Positions 58,601 to 64,000 of a stretch of DNA of 64,000 nt are shown here, one piece after another (position 1 is the first letter of the stretch; each line of letters begins with the position of its first letter). Origin of the DNA: Axinella damicornis. Taxonomy: Eukaryota; Porifera; Demospongiae; Axinellida; Axinellidae. Position numbers and translations under genes: made by a program. The stretch covers positions 8,168,157 through 8,232,156 of the forward strand of contig OZ007513.1 in NCBI GenBank assembly GCA_963931865.1, read 5' to 3'. The notes beneath the pieces are model-generated. The model was not told the origin of the DNA, did not search any database, and worked only from the letters and a program-made list of their open reading frames with translations.

Positions 58601-61600
58601 TATGGCGATATTTACCGATATCGACGGTATGCGTGCACGGCGGTACGTTTTTTGGACGTGAACGGTATTTTCGAAAAACGGATAATTAGGACATTCGGTA
58701 AGTGCACGAGGCAACTTAGTCGCTAGTCGATCAGTGCAGTATAGCTAGCTAGCGATGAGCGACGTACACGCGATGGTTCTACAGAGCCTGGTGATTCTGC
58801 TGCAGGCAAAGCCAAGATCTCGTTAATAATGAAGCTGTTACTGCTGTTTGGAACGACTTTGGCGTCGAAGCGGACGAGAAAGGCAAACCACGATCACCTG
58901 ACCGCCCGAAATGCCGCGTGCGTGAAGGACGGTAATCTTACAGCCAGATTGTACTTTTATTAGTTATACCTTGCCTTACCTCTGCCCTTGCCAAGCTGTA
59001 TGGCTATTTTTTGTACGATATTTAGTAATATCGTGGCGGCATGCGAGATGATATACCGTGGGGTGAAAAAAGTGATATCGTGCAGGCCTACTGGAGCATA
59101 CCGTATTTCCGCGATCAAACTCCGCACTCGATTAGTGGCCGCCCTCGAATAATAGCTGCACTTCCAGAAGGGCTGAATGAAATAAACGCCGCCCTTGTTT
59201 AGTAGTCGCGGCTAGTATTCAAACGGTCGGCGATCGATCGAAGCGCTTTGTCTAGCCCTCGAGGACCATGACTATTTCGCTGTGAGCGTGAAGAGAGGAG
59301 AACTGATTGTTGGTCATATTCCCCGAGAGCTGTCTAAGCGTTTGGCGTTTCATGTGGTCAAGGCATGGGGGATGAGCGACGTGTGACCGGCGAAATCTTT
59401 TGTGATAGTAATGGCTTTGGCGTTTCCTAAGTACTGTTTTGTCGGGATGATTATGACAGTACCGCACGGCCCAGGGCTGAAACAAAACTTCTTCTTTGTG
59501 CATGCACGGTGCTCCAATCCGTTTCCTCACTTCCTTATTTGTGCCGAGTTTAATAAACACCGCCTTTGATTAGTGGCCGCCCTCGAATAGTAGCCGCAGT
59601 AAATCGTGTGATGAAATAAATTGTAGCCACGGCGTTTGATCATGGAAATACGGTAACTTGAAGGTCTCATGGGGTTGATGAAAATGCAGTGAGTAGTCAC
59701 TCTGTTGTACTAACAACCCTGCATGGACAGTGAGAATGCGTGCTTAGTCATTTGGTCCTCCTGGTATATAGCTTTCCTATGTAGGCTCCCAACAGCGAAA
59801 CATAACAAACTGCAAACAACCGTGAAATTGAGGTGGGAATGTCCTGGGAGAATGAGGCTAGGGGATCTCACTGACAGAGGAAAACAATCTATCACTTGAT
59901 AGTAATTATCCACTGTCAAATATTTCCGGTTCTGTTTGGAGTTCTCAGCCATGTCAGCTCTAGGCCTAGGGATGGCCAAAGAAATTGCAGTAGTGATGCA
60001 GAGGAGGTTGGCCACTGCATACGTCACGAGTAATTATTACCTTTCTGTCATGTGACAGTGGACGGTTATTAAAAGTTATTGCAAATAGCTGTACGATTAG
60101 AAGACCGTTTCTGGGGCTGCTGTGGAGTGCTCCCAGTTGGCAATCCTCGAACGCGCTTTGCAAATGGACGAGACGGCCCCGAACCTCCGCTCTAGTCTCG
60201 CAGGGCCGACATTTGCGGCGCGCGTGGGGACCGTCTGGACCGGGAGACTACTTCCACTCGTTTCTGCCATACCTCAGCTGAATCTTGAAGGGCTCGGCCT
60301 TTTATATTGACAACAGATGCCTACGCTTCCCTGCGAGTCGATATTCCAGGTGATTGCGTCGGGGCTCGATGTTGAAAACTGTCGAAACATTGTCTATGGA
60401 AGTACTGTACTTAACATTCATTACGTAATCTATATTATCGGATTACACGTGACTTTAATGAGACCTGATTAGCAAAGGTCAACCTTGGCCGTCCTCCTCT
60501 GGTAGTGATGTATTAGCAAGATGATGGCCAAAGCTACAAAACCCCAAAGTAAAGTTTGCAGATAGAATGATTATTGATACCAAGAGTTTATAACAATAAG
60601 AGTGTGCAACTGCCATATGGTATCCACTACCACCATCTCAGCAGTATGACCTGCCAAACAGTGTGGTCAACATGAGCATGCAGCTGCTACTACTTCACCA
60701 CTGATTGTTTACATCATACTGGGAGATGGTGGTAGTGGATACCATATGGCAGTTGCACACTCTTATTACACTCCTGGTAGGGGAAAAATTGTGCCGCGTA
60801 AATAATATAATATAACCCAATATAATTGAGTACTTAGGATTGGCCTACAGAGATTCTGACTACACCGCTGTGATCTCTATCGTGCACTGACCTGAACGTA
60901 AAAAGTTGGTGCTGAAACTCACCTTGGTGGCGGAGATATGAGCGCTTTCATCTCGCCGTTGGTCGCCATTGCTCGAGCGCTCTCTCGACTTCTGGTGTCA
61001 GTACTGTTCTTAGGAAAGGCACACGAAGATTCTGACCACATGGCCGTGATCGCTGTCGTTCACTGACGCTTACATGCCGAAACTCACCGAGCTGGCTAAG
61101 TTGTGAGTGCTGTAACAATGTCTTGTCTCACCATTGCTCACGATCAACTGAGCGTGGTTGCCACATGGCATGTGCGTTAATTGGAACGAATTGCAATACT
61201 CAGCTTGCACTACGGCGAGTCGCAACCGGGGTTGTAACGCAGCTACCAGGAGTGCGGTTGCCCCTCGTTGTTATGAACTCTTGATACCGCCTAGCAGATT
61301 ACAGATACTCATGCACCTGTACAAAGCTACATTACAGTAATACTGTTAGCTATGGAAATTTTATTGTACCTACTTTCTATCTTGTCTGTTGTAGGCAACG
61401 CCTTTGCACTGGGCATGTCGTGGTGGAAATGCTGAGACTGTGAAGTATTTACTGGGAAAGGGGGCGGACCCGACATTTAAGAATAATGAGGAAGATGGAA
61501 ACTCTCTCTCCTGGGCAATTGATTCAGGACACCAGTAAGATCAGAACATTGCATACCATATTTCCGCGAATAGACGCCGCCCTCGAATAAACGCCGCACA

Positions 61601-63585
61601 ATTGGAGGCGCTGAGTGAAATAAATGCCGCGGCGGGTTAGCATGCACAAAGTATGACGATACAACATGGACACTTTGTACGTCTTCCAACAGTCGTGGAA
61701 TACTGTCTGAGTCCTCGAGCTCGTCTTCATCCCCCTCCATATGCATCCCGCGAAGGCATCTTCACCATCGTCCTCGTCCCGTGTGTATCGCTTTGATGCA
61801 AAGCGGCGGGCTAATCAAAGCACTCAGTGTTCCAGCCGCGGATCACGGACGGCACTTGTCGAAACTTGCCCATGTGAAGTTGTTGTTTTGTGTGCTTCTC
61901 AACCGAACTTTGTAAGAGCCATACTATTTCACCTGCTTTTCGACGCAATTCAACGGGGAGCAAGCTGTGTACGTGGCACTGTCATACTGCTGAAAGTAAT
62001 AAATGCCGCCCTCGAATAGTGGCCGCATGAAACTGACCAACAAAATGAATAAACATCGCGGCGTCTATTCGCGGAAATACGGTACATATTTCCAGTGCAT
62101 TGCTCTGAGATGTAGTGAGACAAGGGTTTACAATCGTAGTTGCTCAAAATCTCTTAGAATTTTTCCGTGCATTGGGACACATGTTGACAGATGAGAAATT
62201 CTACATGGAGTGTGGGCCCTTAACTCACATGCCACACTCCTCTGTTTCAAGACGTATAAGTCTTACAACTGTCACACATACAGGTACACAACATTCGCGA
62301 AAAAGGCAAGCACAGTTTTGTCTCAGTTGGGGGCACATACGGCCCATACAGTGCATCCACATACTGTACAACTGTTAGAATGTGTGCTTATTAATCATCT
62401 AGTTGAACAAAGTAATTTGCATTGCAACGTTTCACGTCATGCATATGAGGCTGGACACATGCTTGCTTCCCTCTGTGAACCTATCACTCTCTGGTCTGGA
62501 TTGCGCCATTCCTCGCCTCGCATATGTATGAAGCTGGACCCACATTTGTTTCCCTCTGTGAACCTATCACTATCCAGTCTGCATTGCTCCATTCCTCGAC
62601 TCGCATACGTATGAAGCTGGATGCACATTTGTTTCCCTCTGTGAACCTATCACTCTCTAGTCTGCATTGCACCATTCCTCGCCTGAGCCTTCTATACACA
62701 TATGAAACTGGACAAACATTTGTTTCCCTCTCACTATCACTCTCTAGTCTAGCACTTTCACTAGCTAACTGGAAGGTATAGAGCTCGATCTCTTTCATGC
62801 TCCCCGTGTGATCCTATCTGTACTTTAGAGCTGCGGCAGGTGCTACCACAAATACATTGCCACTTGGAAATCATACACCTCTGCTGAATACACCTCTGTT
62901 GTTCAACTAGACTCGCTGATCATCATTCTAGCCATTTCATTTCTATCCCGGATAGGGATGTTGCTGCTATTCTGCTGAGGCATGACAAATGGAAGGAGAT
63001 GATGAAGAGTTCACGGAGGGGTGCAAGCCTTATGAGCACCTTAATTGATTTGATGCCAGGTAAGCCAAAGTTTAATGGGTAGCAATACCCAGTGTTGATA
63101 AGAGTGATGAGAGAGCAGTCAGTGTTCCTGTGAGTCTCCATGACCCCCATGCTTCCATTGCTAGCCATGCCTCAATTTATATATACATACATAACACTCG
63201 TGGGTTGCTGTTCGCTGTCATCTGTACGTCAATGGCTGTCAACTTTGTTCATTTGTTTCAAATACAACATGTTCAATAGAGTTAATATGCCATTTGCAAT
63301 GCGTGGATGATTACAGCGAGTACGGTACCCTTTGGTGTGTTGATGTTACTAAACTACCTACCAAAACTGTAATATGGTAGCAGCAGCATAATCCTTCTGT
63401 GTATATTTATTCCATATAGATGTTGTTCAGTTGGTGTTCAATAGATGTGTTACCACCAATGAAGGTAAAAGAGAACAAGTTCAAGGACCAAACTATCGCG
63501 AAGTGCACGCTACTAGTGTCAACTTCAAGGTTGTCTACGACTACGACTTACTTGAAGATTTCCAGGACAAAGTCTCCCCAGACAG
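52606..63585 (+). CDS. Ankyrin-repeat TRPA-like gene, module 2 (5' part of a channel gene)
   Basis: Exons: 52606-52789, 54609-54661, 56062-56160, 56292-56390, 57565-57663, 61395-61534, 62956-63059 and 63420-63585, all with GT-AG introns and matching phases. Residues 1-79 form a leader (LEDLKKAIKEGDVSRVEELF) and linker (VNATSRIEVKGHKKIQE). Then come four one-exon ankyrin repeats: TPLHVAAWCGKVHTVEYLV, TPLHVAAESGNVDMVRFLI, TPLHVAAESGKVDVVKFLC and TPLHWACRGGNAETVKYLL. The remainder (about 210-315) has NSLSWAIDSGHQDVAAILLR, HDKWKEM, LIDLMPDVVQLVFNRC and VNFKVVYDYDLLEDF. In TRPA channels the same order leads from the last ankyrin repeats into the membrane domain. The pore region is not in this window. 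Other ankyrin proteins cannot be excluded. Confidence 0.65.
53303..53772. mobile_element. TA-flanked inverted-repeat element E2, copy a (466 bp)
   Basis: The element 53305-53770 starts CCATATTTCCGCGATCAAA and ends TTTGATCGCGGAAATACGG, with TA on both sides. It lies in the intron after the leader exon of module 2. Confidence 0.85.
54832..54855. repeat. GCTA microsatellite
   Basis: About six tandem GCTA units. Confidence 0.8.
55210..55375. repeat. Dispersed repeat R3, copy a
   Basis: It matches 60825-60985 (shared CCTACAGAGATTCTGACTAC and GGTGCTGAAACTCACCTTGG) and, more distantly, 4440-4510, 57215-57330 and 61020-61150. Confidence 0.7.
55388..55408 (+). repeat. 21-bp poly(G) tract
   Basis: Twenty-one consecutive G residues after AACAATT. 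Confidence 0.9.
55549..55720. repeat. Direct repeats flanking a piece of the CATAG element
   Basis: A unit of about 46 bp (GCCAGTTTAGCTCGTGTTCT onward) occurs at 55550-55595 and 55678-55722. Between them lies about 78 bp nearly identical to the interior of the element at 48723-49228 (shared core GAACGGAGCGGACCAGCAAA). Confidence 0.75.
57758..58486. mobile_element. 711-bp TAGTCTC element with captured helicase fragment
   Basis: The element 57767-58477 starts TAGTCTCGGTACCAGACCCT and ends with the exact complement of that sequence. The flanks are CACATGGGC (57758-57766) and CATATGGGC (58478-58486), a 9-bp duplication with one mismatch. A RecQ-like helicase fragment lies near its right end. Terminal repeats, 9-bp duplications and gene capture together resemble Pack-MULE elements, but that is inference. 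Confidence 0.75.
58250..58450 (-). pseudogene. RecQ-like helicase N-terminal fragment
   Basis: The minus-strand frame reads AIKETFTTLGYPTANPEELE, AGKEFMKGKDVFVS. One frame over it continues YAGKSLCYGSLPLVF. This is the Q-motif/Walker A region of RecQ-type ATP-dependent helicases (usual form DVFVSLPTGxGKSLCY). The leading part of the P-loop is lost at a frameshift near 58305, so no ATP-binding site can form. It lies wholly inside the TAGTCTC element and in the orientation opposite to the ankyrin gene. Confidence 0.65.
58580..59098. mobile_element. hAT-type element, 503 bp, perfect 8-bp duplication
   Basis: The element 58588-59090 starts TAGGCCTGCACGATAT and ends with the exact complement of that sequence. 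Perfect 8-bp duplications CTGGAGCA flank it (58580-58587 and 59091-59098). TIR of this kind and an 8-bp duplication are typical of hAT elements. The interior has a plus-strand scrap (about 58816-58935: NEAVTAVWNDFGVEADEKGK) that resembles the start of a BED zinc finger of hAT transposases. Confidence 0.85.
59099..59655. mobile_element. TA-flanked inverted-repeat element E2, copy b (553 bp)
   Basis: The element 59101-59653 starts CCGTATTTCCGCGATCAAAC and ends TTTGATCATGGAAATACGG, flanked by TA. It begins two bases after the right duplication of the hAT element. Confidence 0.85.
60184..60259. mobile_element. 58-bp TAGTCTC element
   Basis: The element 60193-60250 starts TAGTCTCGCAGGGCC and ends GGACCGGGAGACTA. 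The flanks are CCTCCGCTC and CTTCCACTC (7 of 9 identical). Shortest but one of the TAGTCTC/TAGCCTC family in this window; the duplication is imperfect. Confidence 0.5.
60594..60768. repeat. Long inverted repeat, about 55-bp arms
   Basis: Arms 60594-60650 and 60712-60768 match nearly perfectly (core CTGCCATATGGTATCCACTA) around a loop of about 60 bp. Confidence 0.8.
60825..60985. repeat. Dispersed repeat R3, copy b
   Basis: Near-copy of 55210-55375; see that entry. Confidence 0.7.
61554..62084. mobile_element. TA-flanked inverted-repeat element E2, copy c (527 bp)
   Basis: The element 61556-62082 starts CCATATTTCCGCGAATAGAC and ends GTCTATTCGCGGAAATACGG, with TA on both sides. The arm shows a tandem subrepeat (AATAGACGCCGCCCTCG then AATAAACGCCGC). 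It starts 21 bases after an ankyrin-exon donor. Confidence 0.85.
62440..62755. repeat. Minisatellite, period 83 bp, four units
   Basis: TCCCTCTGTGAACCTATCAC recurs at 62468, 62551 and 62634, with a shortened fourth unit at 62725. It lies in the intron between the last ankyrin exon and the TRPA-linker exon. Confidence 0.85.
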
Positions 63586-64000
63586 GTAGGGTACATCAGG
63601 CACTAGGTATAGAAAACTGCAGAGTTCCATAGTTGGGGTGAACCTGAGCAAGCCCCATGCACATAGACGTGTAAAACATGAGCCGTGTCTGACGGTGTCT
63701 GTATGCGTACGTCTTACCATAAACAAAAAGCTCCAAGTACATGACAAAATTTTGAAGTGATCAACAACGAAGTCACTCAATGAGTTTGAGATGAAGGGCC
63801 GCAACGAGATCACTCACAAGCCTACCTCTCAATGGCTACAGCGATGGATGCTACCTCATGACAGCAAAGACGGCAAGAGTGCTTTCGTGTGTTTTGCCAT
63901 CTGTGTCATAAACCTCACTCACGGTCCCTGTGGGAGACATGACTCATGAACAGTCTACCTCTTTGATCGCCACAGCAAGGACGGAGACCACTCCCGGACC
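63586..64000 (+). other. Downstream intron and possible further exon, unresolved
   Basis: A plus-strand frame from about 63775 reads SLNEFEMKGRNEITHKPTSQ and WLQRWM, which vaguely fits the next TRPA segment (L--M--x-GR-E-L-HP---LL--KW). I could not find an acceptor that joins it in phase, so no exon is claimed. Confidence 0.25.

Noticed and set aside
62437..62798. Open frames over the 83-bp tandem repeat
   Set aside because: Open in several frames on both strands because the unit lacks stops; a minisatellite, not a protein.
62928..62955. Upstream acceptor at CTAG 62932 for the TRPA-linker exon
   Set aside because: It would add HFISIPDR; the later AG at 62954-62955 gives GHQDVAAILL, which fits the family better and also keeps phase.
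1..64000. Bacterial operons, CRISPR arrays, tRNA or rRNA genes
   Set aside because: None seen; exon-intron structure and transposon content indicate an animal nuclear genome.

Overview
The window looks like nuclear DNA of an early-branching animal, most probably a sponge. This is inferred from several things: coding sequence is sparse and split into short GT-AG exons; ankyrin repeats are encoded one repeat per exon with phase-0 introns; and the DNA is crowded with Tc1/mariner, piggyBac, hAT and Mutator-like relics and small inverted-repeat elements. Nothing bacterial is present (no operons, no ribosome-binding-site-led ORFs), and I found no rRNA, tRNA or CRISPR. The species assignment is an impression, not a proof.

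Left part (1-20 kb): mostly decayed mobile DNA. It holds a 919-bp TA-flanked inverted-repeat element (863-1781), a DIRS-like reverse transcriptase scrap (2607-2840), six copies of a dispersed repeat, a T-box-like scrap (7550-7995), a broken Mutator-like transposase (9398-10300), a minisatellite (11.3-11.6 kb), a Ty3/gypsy integrase scrap (14.2 kb), a gag-like ORF with one stop (15.9-16.8 kb) and two adjacent decayed Tc1/IS630-type transposases (17.1-19.3 kb).

Middle (20-34 kb), mostly minus strand: a perfect 47-bp hairpin, a truncated LINE, a five-exon gene of unknown function (22.8-25.1 kb) with an element in its first intron, a spliced DUF6589-like gene (26.4-27.2 kb), a decayed piggyBac (27.4-28.0 kb) and a multi-exon gene of a multicopy family (30.7-33.2 kb) with a paralogous exon at 29.8 kb.

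PiggyBac island (34.8-37.8 kb): a complete-looking piggyBac element with 14-bp perfect terminal inverted repeats, TTAA duplications and an open transposase once a 176-bp intron is removed. A second copy of the flanking repeat at 41.6 kb preserves the empty site.

Right part (43.7-64 kb), plus strand: exons of one or two ankyrin-repeat genes. The 3' exons match the region that links the ankyrin domain to the membrane in TRPA channels; the channel itself lies beyond the window. Its introns contain many inverted-repeat elements. Two groups stand out: TA-flanked elements that all begin CCRTA or CCRTG, and elements beginning TAGTCTC or TAGCCTC that are bounded by 9-bp duplications. One of the latter carries a RecQ-helicase-like gene fragment.
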